Part shown: positions 55,844-64,000 of the stretch, piece after piece
Numbering within the stretch: position 1 is the first letter of the stretch
Layout of the letters: the number at the start of each line of letters is the position of its first letter
Source: Zhongshania aliphaticivorans
GTDB taxonomy: Bacteria > Pseudomonadota > Gammaproteobacteria > Pseudomonadales > Spongiibacteraceae
Assembly (NCBI RefSeq): GCF_001586255.1
Contig: NZ_CP014544.1
Span: forward strand, 4,000,501-4,064,500
Direction of reading: 5' to 3'
Length of the DNA: 64,000 bases
The notes under the pieces: generated by a model
What the model saw: only the letters and a program-made list of their open reading frames with translations
The model's database searches: none
Told to the model about the DNA's origin: nothing
Position numbers and translations under genes: made by a program

Positions 55844-56351
55844 GGCGAGGTGCCTCCTGATTGATTAGCACCAGTGCATTGCGCAGTAACTCAGCCAAAC
55901 CCTGTAAAGCTAAGTTAATCGCCATGAGCGGCAACAAGGATTTTAATAAGTAAACAAAGGGCAAGCCCCCCGGTTCTACCGAGGTTTCACGTATTGCCCA
56001 AGCATTAGCGGCAAAATCCCAGCTGCTGATTAAAATAAGTCCGCAGAGGGGCAATAAAAACACAATGCAGCCAATACTATCGACCCACGCTTTGGTGCGC
56101 GCGGAATAACGATGGTAAAAAATATCTACCCGAACATGGCCGCCGTGTTTTAAGGTGTAGGCCGCGCCCAGCATGAACACTGTGCCGTGCAAATAATTCA
56201 CCGACTCTTGCAAAGCGGTCATGCCCTGGCCAAAACCATAGCGCATCACAACCACGGTGGCGGTGCCTAACATCATTAAGGGAATTAAATACGCCAAAAG
56301 GCGTCCAAAGCGCTCGGTAAACGAATCGATTAAAAATACACACTGTTTCAC
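55833..56351 (-). CDS. dctQ: TRAP transporter small membrane subunit DctQ
   Basis: 172 residues with four hydrophobic helices; GTVFMLGAAYTLKHGGHVRVD is the conserved small-subunit motif, and GGLPFVYLLKSLLPLM the C-terminal one. Overlaps dctM by 11 nt. Same arrangement as the dctQ-dctM pair of keto-acid or C4-dicarboxylate TRAP systems, so probably served by the separated dctP at 45.3 kb. Confidence 0.93.
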   Translation of the reverse strand: MKQCVFLIDSFTERFGRLLAYLIPLMMLGTATVVVMRYGFGQGMTALQESVNYLHGTVFMLGAAYTLKHGGHVRVDIFYHRYSARTKAWVDSIGCIVFLLPLCGLILISSWDFAANAWAIRETSVEPGGLPFVYLLKSLLPLMAINLALQGLAELLRNALVLINQEAPRHAD

Positions 56352-56427
56352 TGATCGGTATCCCTGAGTAAGCGCCTCATTATAGCCATTCTATTGCCGC
56401 TGCCGCGAGTTTAGACCAGGAGAATCT

Positions 56428-57075
56428 ATGCGTTCTGTAATCCTAAGTATTTTATTGGCGACATCTGCTAGCTTTGCTTACGCCGATGTTATCGCCCGCT
56501 ATGCGATGGGGCCAGAAACCTTGGTACTAAGTTATCGCGACGATCAACATATTCGCGTTGACCGCGGCCAAATGGCCTATTCGATTATTAACGGCGATCA
56601 AGCGACCGCGATCATTAGCCAAGGCGGTGCACAAATCGTCATGAACGTCGACGATATGGGCGATGTCATAGCCAGTGCGCAACAGGGTCAGAGCATCAGT
56701 ATTCCCGACACCCACGCCGTGAGCCTCAAACCCACCAAGGAATTTAGCAATATCGCCGGTTTCAAGGGGCGGCTTTATATAGCGAGTGATGGCGCCAACA
56801 GCTACCGCACCGTGCTCACCGATAGCCCCGCCGTTATTGAGGCCAGCGACGCCCTGCGCCAGTTCTTTCGCCGCTTTGCCGGTGCCATGAAAAATGATCG
56901 CGGCAATAAGCTGCTCGCCCTCGAAAACAGCTTTAAAGACCAAGCTGAGCGCGGCGTGCTCTATGTGGAAGGTGGCTTCAAACTGCTCAGTATTAGCCAA
57001 GAGCCCCGCCCGAGCGGCCACTACACACCGCCACCCATCGGCATTCAGTTCAATATGCCCGCCGCTAGCCGCTGA
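56428..57075 (+). CDS. Exported hypothetical protein
   Basis: 215 residues with a signal peptide (SILLATSASFAYA). Mature part (RYAMGPETLVLSYRDDQHIR, AYSIINGDQATAIISQGGAQ, VSLKPTKEFSNIAGFKG) is beta-rich, somewhat like DUF4412-type periplasmic proteins, but I am not certain. AGGAG ribosome site before the ATG. Divergent from dctQ. Function unknown. Confidence 0.65.
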   Translation: MRSVILSILLATSASFAYADVIARYAMGPETLVLSYRDDQHIRVDRGQMAYSIINGDQATAIISQGGAQIVMNVDDMGDVIASAQQGQSISIPDTHAVSLKPTKEFSNIAGFKGRLYIASDGANSYRTVLTDSPAVIEASDALRQFFRRFAGAMKNDRGNKLLALENSFKDQAERGVLYVEGGFKLLSISQEPRPSGHYTPPPIGIQFNMPAASR

Positions 57076-57166
57076 GACTGTCGCGGGGACGTCCAGTGAT
57101 ACCGTGATCTAAGCGCGTAAAATCGGTATCATTGCTCCCCCATGCTTATGTGAATTCAAGAGTGTT

Positions 57167-57670
57167 ATGACAGATCAGGCCCCCTTCGCCGACCAAGAGA
57201 CCTTATTAGAGTTATTTGCTGGCATCCATCCAACAAATAATCAGCCTATTTTCGAAAAGGTGCTCGCCACGCCCCTCGCCAACGTAAGCGAGTACCGGCT
57301 GCTCAAGTCCCCTCTCTTTGTTCGCGGGCTTGCCGCATTAGATAGCATAAAGATAAATGAGGATGCCCGTGGCCGCTTTACCCTGCTCGAGCACAGCGGC
57401 AACCTCTGCGTGCGCGTGTTTTTGCGTCAGCCCAATGAAGATTTGGAGGTTCAGCTCACTGCCGAACTAGAAAAACTCGGCGGCAGCCTGGACATAAAAA
57501 CTGAACGTGCGATGGTCTACAGCATCCATTTTGGCGTCGGCTTTAGCAGTATTGAAGCCTTACTCAATAAATGGGCCAATAGCGATCAAGCTAAGTGGGT
57601 CTACGGTAATGTCTACGACCCCGAGACCGGCGACCCGCTCAATTGGTGGCAGGCATTACTGCAGGTTTGA
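57167..57670 (+). CDS. Hypothetical cytosolic protein
   Basis: 167 residues, no signal peptide or membrane helix, acidic, alpha/beta composition ([40 protein letters not shown]). Not recognised. Starts 92 bp after the exported protein and ends 22 bp before yaaA, so it may be in the yaaA transcript. GTGTT then ATG gives only a weak ribosome site. Confidence 0.6.
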   Translation: MTDQAPFADQETLLELFAGIHPTNNQPIFEKVLATPLANVSEYRLLKSPLFVRGLAALDSIKINEDARGRFTLLEHSGNLCVRVFLRQPNEDLEVQLTAELEKLGGSLDIKTERAMVYSIHFGVGFSSIEALLNKWANSDQAKWVYGNVYDPETGDPLNWWQALLQV

Positions 57671-57692
57671 ATCAATCGTCACAGGACTCCCC

Positions 57693-58469
57693 ATGTTACT
57701 GCTAATTTCCCCAGCCAAGACCTTGGACTTTGAAAACCCTGCGCACACAAAAAAGTTTAGTCAGGCCGACTTCCTCGACCGCTCGCAGGTTTTAATTGAG
57801 CAATTACAAACGCTCAACCCTGAAGACATCTCCGGCTTAATGAAAATTAGCCCCAAGCTGGGGGAGCTCAATCACCAGCGTTTTATGAACTGGCAACTGC
57901 CTTTTAGCCCCGACAATGCCAAGGCGGCTGTGCTCGCCTTTCGCGGAGATGTTTACACTGGCCTTGATGCCGACAGTTTCAGCGCCAGCGATTTCACCTT
58001 TGCCCAGCAACATTTGCGCATACTCTCTGGCCTCTACGGCCTATTGCGCCCACTTGATTTGATCCAGCCCTACCGGCTCGAAATGGGCACCAAATTTGAA
58101 AATAAGGCGGGCAAAAACCTCTATCAATTTTGGGATACCACAATTACCGAGGCGGTGAATCACCAACTCGCCGAGATTAAGTCGCAGGTTTTGGTGAATC
58201 TCGCGTCCAACGAATACTTTAGTGCCATCAAACCCAAGGCACTGGCTGCTGACATTATTACCCCAACATTCAAAGACTTTAAAAACGGCAAATACAAAAT
58301 TATTAGCTTTTACGCCAAAAAAGCCCGGGGCTTAATGGCCAGCTATGTAATTAAAAACCGTATTAAACATGTCGATGACCTTAAGCAATTCAATAGCGAT
58401 GGTTATTATTTTTGTCCGGAACAATCGACTGCCAGAGAGTGGGTTTTTCTTAGAGACAGCCAAGAGTAA
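57693..58469 (+). CDS. yaaA: Peroxide stress protein YaaA
   Basis: 258 residues from the ATG at 57693 ([16 protein letters not shown], the canonical YaaA start); the open frame to 57507 is spurious. Conserved [18 protein letters not shown] and [16 protein letters not shown] are present. In E. coli YaaA limits Fenton damage by lowering intracellular iron during peroxide stress and is controlled by OxyR. The presence of oxyR and an FTR1 operon in this window fits that theme, though not in the same operon. Confidence 0.96.
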   Translation: MLLLISPAKTLDFENPAHTKKFSQADFLDRSQVLIEQLQTLNPEDISGLMKISPKLGELNHQRFMNWQLPFSPDNAKAAVLAFRGDVYTGLDADSFSASDFTFAQQHLRILSGLYGLLRPLDLIQPYRLEMGTKFENKAGKNLYQFWDTTITEAVNHQLAEIKSQVLVNLASNEYFSAIKPKALAADIITPTFKDFKNGKYKIISFYAKKARGLMASYVIKNRIKHVDDLKQFNSDGYYFCPEQSTAREWVFLRDSQE

Positions 58470-58476
58470 GCAGACT

Positions 58477-58935
58477 TTATTCCATCGCTAAAATCTGCCG
58501 CCACTCCTCTGGAGTAACGGGCATAATCGACAAGCGACTGCCTTTTTGGACGAGTGTCATTTCCCCCAGCGCGGGTTCAGCTTTCAGCTCCGCCAGCGGA
58601 ATCAGGCGCTTAAATTTTCGCTCAAAGCGCACATCGACCATATACCAGCGCGGGTTTTCTGGGCTGGCCTTGGGGTCAAAATAGCGAGACTCTGGGTTTT
58701 GCGCGCTGCTGTCGGGGTAAGCCTCGCGTACCACTTCGGCAATGCCTGCAATACCCGGTTGCGGGCAAGAGGAGTGATAAAAAAACACTTTGTCACCCAC
58801 TTTCATTTGGTCGCGCATCATATTGCGAGCCTGATAGTTTCTGACCCCGTCCCAATGTTCAGTGCCCTTTGGCCGCTTGCGAAGATCGTCGAGACTAAAC
58901 GTGTCAGGCTCAGATTTCATCAGCCAGTAAGCCAT
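58477..58935 (-). CDS. EVE-domain protein
   Basis: 152 residues from the ATG at 58935 with AGGAG upstream; the longer frame to 59061 overlaps the methyltransferase gene. MAYWLMKSEPDTFSLDDLR, WDGVRNYQARNMM, VFFYHSS and WYMVDVRF are the EVE/PUA-like pattern. EVE proteins bind modified nucleobases and neighbour RNA/DNA modification genes; here it is convergent with yaaA and divergent from the methyltransferase. Role unknown. Confidence 0.92.
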   Translation of the reverse strand: MAYWLMKSEPDTFSLDDLRKRPKGTEHWDGVRNYQARNMMRDQMKVGDKVFFYHSSCPQPGIAGIAEVVREAYPDSSAQNPESRYFDPKASPENPRWYMVDVRFERKFKRLIPLAELKAEPALGEMTLVQKGSRLSIMPVTPEEWRQILAME

Positions 58936-59036
58936 TGTTGTACTCCTGAAAAAGCCGTTACACTTGGCGACAGCCGAGGATAGGCTATCAACCTTCGCCA
59001 AGGAATGATTTAAGCATAATTCAAAGGGATTTAACC

Positions 59037-59642
59037 ATGAGTCAAGCCAAACCCTTTTCACAGGCTTGTGAAAACAATCAGCCGTTTATTTTAGAGATCC
59101 TTGCCCCACTATTTACCGCCGGGCAACGGGTATTGGAAGTTGGCAGCGGCACGGGCCAACACGCGGTACATTTTGCGGCTAATTTGCCCGAGCTTCATTG
59201 GCAATGCAGTGATCGGCGTGAAAATTTAGAGGGTATTCAGGCCTGGATCGACGACGCCAAGCTCCCCAATTTAGCCCCTCCAATCACGCTAGACGCCAGA
59301 GACGTAGATTGGCCACAACCCCCATTTGATGGTATTTACTCGGCTAATACCCTACATATTATGAGCTGGCACGAAGTGGAATTGTTCTTTAGCCATTTAC
59401 GCAAAAGCCTCAAAGACGACGGCCTGCTCTGTATTTATGGACCGTTTAACTATCAGGGAAAATACACCGCCGCCAGCAATGCCAGTTTTGATCAATGGCT
59501 AAAACAGCGCAATCCTCAGAGTGGCATCCGGGACTTTGAAGCTATTAATGCCTTGGCCGAGAAAATTGGCTTACACCTGCACGCAGATCATGCCATGCCC
59601 GCCAATAATCGCCTGTTAATTTGGCGCTCGCAAGGCAGCTAA
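59037..59642 (+). CDS. DUF938 SAM-dependent methyltransferase
   Basis: 201 residues: FSQACENNQPFILEIL at the start and a Rossmann methyltransferase with the SAM motif VLEVGSGTGQHAVHFAA, then YSANTLHIMSWHEVELFF and YGPFNYQGKYTAASNASFD, a DUF938 signature. Small-molecule methyltransferase of unassigned function. AAAGGGA precedes the ATG; the terminator follows 19 bp after the stop. Confidence 0.9.
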   Translation: MSQAKPFSQACENNQPFILEILAPLFTAGQRVLEVGSGTGQHAVHFAANLPELHWQCSDRRENLEGIQAWIDDAKLPNLAPPITLDARDVDWPQPPFDGIYSANTLHIMSWHEVELFFSHLRKSLKDDGLLCIYGPFNYQGKYTAASNASFDQWLKQRNPQSGIRDFEAINALAEKIGLHLHADHAMPANNRLLIWRSQGS

Positions 59643-59660
59643 TAGCCGTAGTAAAGGCAT

Positions 59661-59692
59661 AAAAAAACCCGGCGCAGTGGCCGGGTTTTTTT
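59661..59692. terminator. Bidirectional intrinsic terminator
   Basis: A-run, CCCGGC stem, GCAGTG loop, GCCGGG stem, T-run. It separates the convergent methyltransferase and OmpA genes and works on both strands. Confidence 0.9.
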
Positions 59693-59719
59693 ATGAGCTA
59701 TTAATCGCAAACAATGCGC

Positions 59720-61252
59720 TTAGTAGTCAGTTTCCGCAGAAGGATCGTACTCGTACTCATCTTCTACTGATGGCTCAGCTTCCGCAGGAGCTTCTTCCAT
59801 CATAGGCTCGTCTTCAACCATTGGCTCTTCTTCAACCATTGGCTCGTCCATCATGGGCTCTTCGACTGCAGGCTCTTCAACCATTGGCTCGTCATACATC
59901 ATTGGCTCTACTGAATCACTAGAACCATCGCCAATAACCTTCAACTCTACACGACGGTTTTGCGCACGGCCGTCTTTAGTGTCGTTGCTGGCAATAGGCT
60001 GCTCTTCGCCGTAGCCGCGAGCAGTTAAACGATTCGCTTCAACACCACTGCTAACCAAGTAGCTTTTTACAGACTTAGCACGGTTTTGCGACAGGTTCAT
60101 ATTATAGCTGTCACTGCCGGTGCTATCGGTGTGGCCTTGTAGCTCAACGTCAAAACCAGGTGAACTCACCAGTGTTTCAGCAACACCATTAAGAATGGTC
60201 TCTGCATTCATGGTTAGCTGAGCACTGTTTAGCTCAAAGTTAACACCGCGCAGAATAACCGCTTGGTCTTTAGCACAGCCATTAGACATAACCGCTTGAC
60301 CAGCCGGGGTATCAGGACAAGCATCATCGGCATCAGCTACACCATCGTTGTCACCGTCTAAAGGACAGCCACTGGCATTTACTTTAGCGCCAGCTGGGGT
60401 ATTTGGACACTGGTCGAGATAGTCAGCAACACCGTCGTTATCGCCGTCGAGTGGGCAGCCAACGCTGTCTACTTGAACACCACGTGGGGTGCCTGGGCAC
60501 TCATCAGTTTCGTCAGAAACGCCGTCGCCATCGCTGTCTTTTACGCCGTATTGGGCCTCAAAGAAGTTATAGCGCAAGCCAACTTGCACGCTTTGCGCGC
60601 TGTATTCGTTCTCTTGCTCAATTGTCGCTGACTTGAAGGTTGCATCTTCTGCAACACTATAGCGATAGCCTGCATCAAGCGCCAAACGCGGGGTCAGGAA
60701 GTAAGTGATACCAGCACCCAATTGGCCAATGGTAACGTCGTCATCGGCATCGCCCATGTCGAGGTTAGCCATACCTAAACCAAAACCGATGTAAGGGCGC
60801 AGACGTTCGCCAGCGGCGAAGTCATACCACACATTACCCATCATCGACGTTACTTCAAGGCTGCTGTCGCTAGTGGTTGATACACCGCCACTTGAAATTT
60901 TATCAACGTCGTTCTCGCCCTGGCGGTATTCAAATTCAATACGCACTGGGCTAGCAAATTTATAACCAACGCTAAAACCGTAGCTAATGTCGTTGTCATA
61001 GCTGGTTTCGAGATTGGCAGAGCTACTCGCGGAGCCACCCAACAATCCGTTGAGTACATCGCCAATCAGCGGAATAGCGGCAAAGCCGCCCGCAGTTGTC
61101 GTCGTCGCGGTACCATCGGCATCGAATACTTCGTTGTAAAAAGCATTACCGCCGACATAGAAGCCAGTTTCCTGATCCTCAGCCATTGCCGCGCCGGTTG
61201 CTGATGCTAATATCACACCCGCAGCCAGAGCAGATTTCCATTGCTTACTCAT
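59720..61252 (-). CDS. OmpA-family outer-membrane protein with TSP3 repeats and acidic tail
   Basis: 510 residues from the ATG at 61252 (AGGGG upstream). Signal peptide ending MAMA-like, then an N-terminal eight-strand barrel domain (QETGFYVGGNAFYNEVFDA, VRIEFEYRQGEND, IGFGLGMANLDMG), three calcium-binding thrombospondin type 3 repeats (DSDGDGVSDETDECPGTPRG and copies) and an OmpA peptidoglycan-binding domain (NRAKSVKSYLVSSGVEANRL, NRRVELKVIG). The last about 70 residues are an unusual Met/Glu/Pro-rich acidic tail of repeating EEPMVEE-like units, beyond the normal family end. Confidence 0.92.
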   Translation of the reverse strand: MSKQWKSALAAGVILASATGAAMAEDQETGFYVGGNAFYNEVFDADGTATTTTAGGFAAIPLIGDVLNGLLGGSASSSANLETSYDNDISYGFSVGYKFASPVRIEFEYRQGENDVDKISSGGVSTTSDSSLEVTSMMGNVWYDFAAGERLRPYIGFGLGMANLDMGDADDDVTIGQLGAGITYFLTPRLALDAGYRYSVAEDATFKSATIEQENEYSAQSVQVGLRYNFFEAQYGVKDSDGDGVSDETDECPGTPRGVQVDSVGCPLDGDNDGVADYLDQCPNTPAGAKVNASGCPLDGDNDGVADADDACPDTPAGQAVMSNGCAKDQAVILRGVNFELNSAQLTMNAETILNGVAETLVSSPGFDVELQGHTDSTGSDSYNMNLSQNRAKSVKSYLVSSGVEANRLTARGYGEEQPIASNDTKDGRAQNRRVELKVIGDGSSDSVEPMMYDEPMVEEPAVEEPMMDEPMVEEEPMVEDEPMMEEAPAEAEPSVEDEYEYDPSAETDY

Positions 61253-61459
61253 AAACATCCCCTGATCATTAAAGTTATACCTCCCATTAAAACTGAGCAG
61301 TTTCAACGAGGGGGTCATTCTCACTTGCGCAATACTAGTCCATAGTAGTGCAAATTATCATTAAAATTGCGTGCACAATTAACGAATACGCAAACCCGCA
61401 TGCTAAACCGGCAAAGCACCGTCGTAAAGCACTGCCATTTAAAGGCGAGCCAAATTTAC

Positions 61460-62752
61460 TTATTTAGGGCGTATCACCCTTAACGAAACCCGCCTATTCA
61501 GCGCCCGGCCCGCACTAGTGCTGTTATCTGCTACCGGCATATTAGCGCCAAATGCTTGAATTTCAATACGCTCGGCGGCCACACCCAGACCAACTAGCGC
61601 CTTTCCCACTGCCCGCGCCCGCGCCCGGGACAAACGATAGTTAGCGTCAGCATCGCCGCTATCATCGCTGTGGCCTTGAACCGCTAATCGATATTGTGGT
61701 GAGGCTAACATCACTGCGCTTACCTCGCTTAGACGGACTTTCGCGTCGGCATTTAGTTCCGTTTCACCGAGCCCAAAACGGATACTTTCCAAGCCAACGC
61801 TCTGCCGCGCCGCACAGCCATTACGCAATACTCGCTCACCTGGAGCACTATTGGGGCATTGATCTGCACTGTTTTTGACGCCATCGTTGTCGCTGTCCAT
61901 ACAGCCATTACTATCGACTTCATTCTCTGCTGGGGTATTAGGGCAGCGATCAAGTGAATCTATAATCCCATCGCCATCACTGTCGGCGCAGCCATACATA
62001 TCAACAACCGCACCTCGCAGCGTTTCGGGACAACGATCATCCTCGTCGGCAATCCCGTCGCCATCGCGATCCCTGATCGAGGGCTCTGTCGTGGGCGCAA
62101 AGTGATAGCGCAGCCCCATCTGCCAGCGCCCACCGTCTTGCGGAATAGTAAACCTAGTTTCGGCAGTTTTAAGTTGCGCATCTTCGCCAATCGTATACTG
62201 ATACGACATATCAAGCTGCCACTGTGGCGTCAAAGCTAGCCCAACACCCGCACCGGTAAATAGCGTCCACTGCTGGTGAGACGCCCCCGCAAGCCGACTC
62301 TGTAAACCACCCAGCCCGGCACCCACATAGGGGCGAAACCGTGGGCTCATCAGCGAAAAGTCACGCCAGAGCGACACGCTCAATGCGTGTTGAGCAAGCT
62401 CGACATTTATAGGCTCCGCCGCAGAGCCGCCGCGGAGACGGCCGCGCTCAGATAAATATCCGGTTTCTAGCCGCCAGTCATCGGCAAAGCTCAGCCCCGC
62501 CGCAATGTGGTAGTTGTCCCCTCCAGATTGATCTAGCGGGTAGCTATTGGTATTGGGCGATGCTGGAAACAACACGGAAGACGAGTCACTAGCACTATTA
62601 GCATAAGCCTCGGCCGTGCCGGACGGCCAAGATCCGCCCAGACCCGCTTTTAAATAATAATGGCCATTTGCCTCAGTCGCATCGCAGGCGAAGGGCAAAA
62701 AGCTGGCGAAAAGCGCTAGGCCCTGCCAATAGCTATGTTTTTGCACGCTCAC
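61460..62752 (-). CDS. OmpA-family protein with TSP3 repeats (tandem paralogue)
   Basis: 430 residues from a GTG. Signal peptide, a barrel domain (GHYYLKAGLGGSWPSGTA, RPYVGAGLGGLQSRLAGAS), two to three TSP3 repeats (DRDGDGIADEDDRCPETLRG, DSDGDGIIDSLDRCPNTPAE) and the peptidoglycan-binding OmpA domain (YRLSRARARAVGKALVGLGV, NRRVSLRVIRPK). Lies 207 bp upstream of the first OmpA gene in the same orientation, a tandem duplication that has diverged; it lacks the acidic tail. Structural envelope role, TSP3 calcium binding likely. Confidence 0.9.
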   Translation of the reverse strand: MSVQKHSYWQGLALFASFLPFACDATEANGHYYLKAGLGGSWPSGTAEAYANSASDSSSVLFPASPNTNSYPLDQSGGDNYHIAAGLSFADDWRLETGYLSERGRLRGGSAAEPINVELAQHALSVSLWRDFSLMSPRFRPYVGAGLGGLQSRLAGASHQQWTLFTGAGVGLALTPQWQLDMSYQYTIGEDAQLKTAETRFTIPQDGGRWQMGLRYHFAPTTEPSIRDRDGDGIADEDDRCPETLRGAVVDMYGCADSDGDGIIDSLDRCPNTPAENEVDSNGCMDSDNDGVKNSADQCPNSAPGERVLRNGCAARQSVGLESIRFGLGETELNADAKVRLSEVSAVMLASPQYRLAVQGHSDDSGDADANYRLSRARARAVGKALVGLGVAAERIEIQAFGANMPVADNSTSAGRALNRRVSLRVIRPK

Positions 62753-62891
62753 ATCCCGTCACAACTCAATACCTCGCTGCTGAGCACCGAGTGTATCCCC
62801 GGCGGCCACTTTCACCAATAGCGCAGAAAACAGTGCTTTGCGATACCATACACCTCTTGTATCCACTCTTTACCCCAAGGCAGCCTAGCCC

Positions 62892-64000
62892 ATGATCCCT
62901 GAACTCCTGTCCCCCGCCGGCAGCCTCCGCAATATGCGCTACGCCTTTGCTTATGGCGCAGATGCTGTCTACGCGGGGCAACCCCGCTATAGCCTGCGGG
63001 TGCGCAACAATGAATTTAAAGATCTCGATACGCTGCGCACCGGTATGGAAGAGGCCCACGGCCAGGGCAAAAAATTCTACCTGGCCTCGAATATTTCCCC
63101 GCACAACGACAAAATACGCAGTTATTTGCGGGATTTAGAACCGGTAATTGAGATGGGGCCCGACGCCCTGATTATGGCCGACCCCGGCCTCATGATGTTG
63201 GTACGCGAAAAATGGCCCGAGCAAGTTATTCACCTGTCCGTGCAAGCCAACGCGGTGAACTGGGCGGCCGTTAAATTCTGGCATCAAAACGGCATTCAAC
63301 GTGTGATTTTGTCTCGCGAGCTGGCGCTGGACGAAATTGAAGAAATTCGCCAGCGCGTGCCCGAGATGGAAATAGAAGTCTTTGTGCACGGCGCATTGTG
63401 TATTGCCTACTCAGGCCGCTGCCTGCTGTCTGGCTATATGAACCACCGCGACCCCAATCAAGGCGCTTGCACCAATGCCTGCCGCTGGAAATATCAAGCT
63501 CACGAGGCCAAAGAAGATGAAACCGGCGACATTGTTGCGGTAAATAAACCCGCGCCAGTACAAACCTATGTGCCAGAACCACGGCCCACCATTGTCACTG
63601 AGCCAGTCTTACTACAGCAGGCTCAGCGCCCCGGCGAGTTCATGCCTGCCTACGAAGACGAACACGGCACCTATATAATGAACTCCAAAGATCTACGGGC
63701 GGTGCAGCACGTCGAGCGCCTAGCCGCGATGGGTGTGCACTCGTTAAAAATTGAAGGCCGCACCAAATCCCATTATTACGTAGCGCGCACCGCCCAAGTC
63801 TACCGCCGCGCCATAGATGATGCCGCCCACGGTAAGCCCTTTGACATGCAGTTAATGGATGAGCTCGATACCTTAGCCAATCGCGGGTACACCGAAGGCT
63901 TTTATCGCCGCCACCCGCCGAAGGAATACCAGAACTACGAAATGGGGCTCAACAACGCCCAACAGCAGCAGTTTGTTGGTGAAGTCGTCGATGCCCGCGA
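62892..64000 (+). CDS. trhP: tRNA hydroxylation protein TrhP (YegQ, peptidase U32 family), 3' cut by window
   Basis: U32-family protein involved in 5-hydroxyuridine formation at tRNA wobble position 34. ATG at 62892 (MIPELLSPAGSLRNMRYAF). Conserved SVQANAVNWAAVKFW, VFVHGALCIAYSGRCLLSGY, AQRPGEFMPAYEDEHGTY and SLKIEGRTKSHYYVARTAQV are visible, with the U32 cysteine-rich segment GACTNACRWKYQ. The frame is open to the window end (about 370 residues seen of about 450). No weakness in the start; upstream spacing is 139 bp from the OmpA gene. Confidence 0.94.
   Translation, partial: MIPELLSPAGSLRNMRYAFAYGADAVYAGQPRYSLRVRNNEFKDLDTLRTGMEEAHGQGKKFYLASNISPHNDKIRSYLRDLEPVIEMGPDALIMADPGLMMLVREKWPEQVIHLSVQANAVNWAAVKFWHQNGIQRVILSRELALDEIEEIRQRVPEMEIEVFVHGALCIAYSGRCLLSGYMNHRDPNQGACTNACRWKYQAHEAKEDETGDIVAVNKPAPVQTYVPEPRPTIVTEPVLLQQAQRPGEFMPAYEDEHGTYIMNSKDLRAVQHVERLAAMGVHSLKIEGRTKSHYYVARTAQVYRRAIDDAAHGKPFDMQLMDELDTLANRGYTEGFYRRHPPKEYQNYEMGLNNAQQQQFVGEVVDAR

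Overview
The window looks like a chromosomal segment of a marine-type gammaproteobacterium, most likely from the Cellvibrionales/Spongiibacteraceae neighbourhood. This is an inference from the gmk-rpoZ-spoT-ridA, oxyR-recG and uvrD core blocks, TonB-dependent receptors, TRAP transporters and hydrocarbon/lipid catabolism genes; no rRNA or tRNA gene is present to settle it.

Layout. (1) 1-5.6 kb: an AT-rich catabolic cluster. A XylM/AlkB-type membrane diiron monooxygenase is followed by a TonB-dependent receptor (cut by the window edge). Divergent from them lie a zinc alcohol dehydrogenase, a XylA-type [2Fe-2S]/FAD reductase and a BphA4-type ferredoxin reductase. (2) 5.9-6.9 kb: a dead IS30-family element with intact 25-bp ends, a 3-bp target duplication and three lesions in its transposase. 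(3) 7.2-13 kb: a MOB-F mobilisation module (AlpA-like regulator, TrwB/TraD-type coupling protein, two small candidate DNA-binding proteins around a hairpin-rich candidate oriT, TrwC-type relaxase) with no integrase and no mating-pair genes. (4) 13.4-18.1 kb: a defence/toxin-antitoxin block: DarTG behind a decayed type I restriction hsdS with an in-frame amber codon, then AbiE with a long operator touching the abiEi start codon. (5) 18.5-28.3 kb: core genes gmk, rpoZ, spoT, ridA, a quinone oxidoreductase, oxyR, recG and PilZ.

(6) 29.5-37.4 kb: a tightly packed nine-gene minus-strand operon: thermostable-hemolysin family protein, acyl-AMP ligase, heme-oxygenase-like diiron oxidase (HDO), SDR, OmpR-type response regulator, histidine kinase, cupredoxin-like protein, FTR1 iron permease and an outer-membrane barrel. 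A PmrA/QseB-like direct repeat sits upstream of the first gene. It reads as an iron-supplied pathway that modifies an activated acyl or carboxylate substrate, and it is the best candidate here for an undescribed system. (7) 37.5-46.4 kb: a three-lipoprotein LpoB/YcfL/COG3014 cluster, a HexR-like regulator, a large lipoprotein, uvrD and a TRAP substrate-binding protein. (8) 46.4-54.4 kb: mostly accessory genes: TetR, a collapsed ligase/dehydrogenase chimera, a TonB-dependent receptor related to the one at the left edge, a secreted protein, a six-TM protein, a (CATGT)6 microsatellite inside a stem, an SDR and a YciA-like thioesterase. It separates the TRAP binding protein from the TRAP membrane subunits. 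(9) 54.5-64 kb: dctM/dctQ, yaaA, an EVE protein, a DUF938 methyltransferase, two tandem OmpA-family proteins with thrombospondin type 3 repeats, and the start of trhP (yegQ).

No CRISPR array, rRNA, tRNA or convincing riboswitch was seen. All functional calls come from reading motifs and layout; no database search was run.
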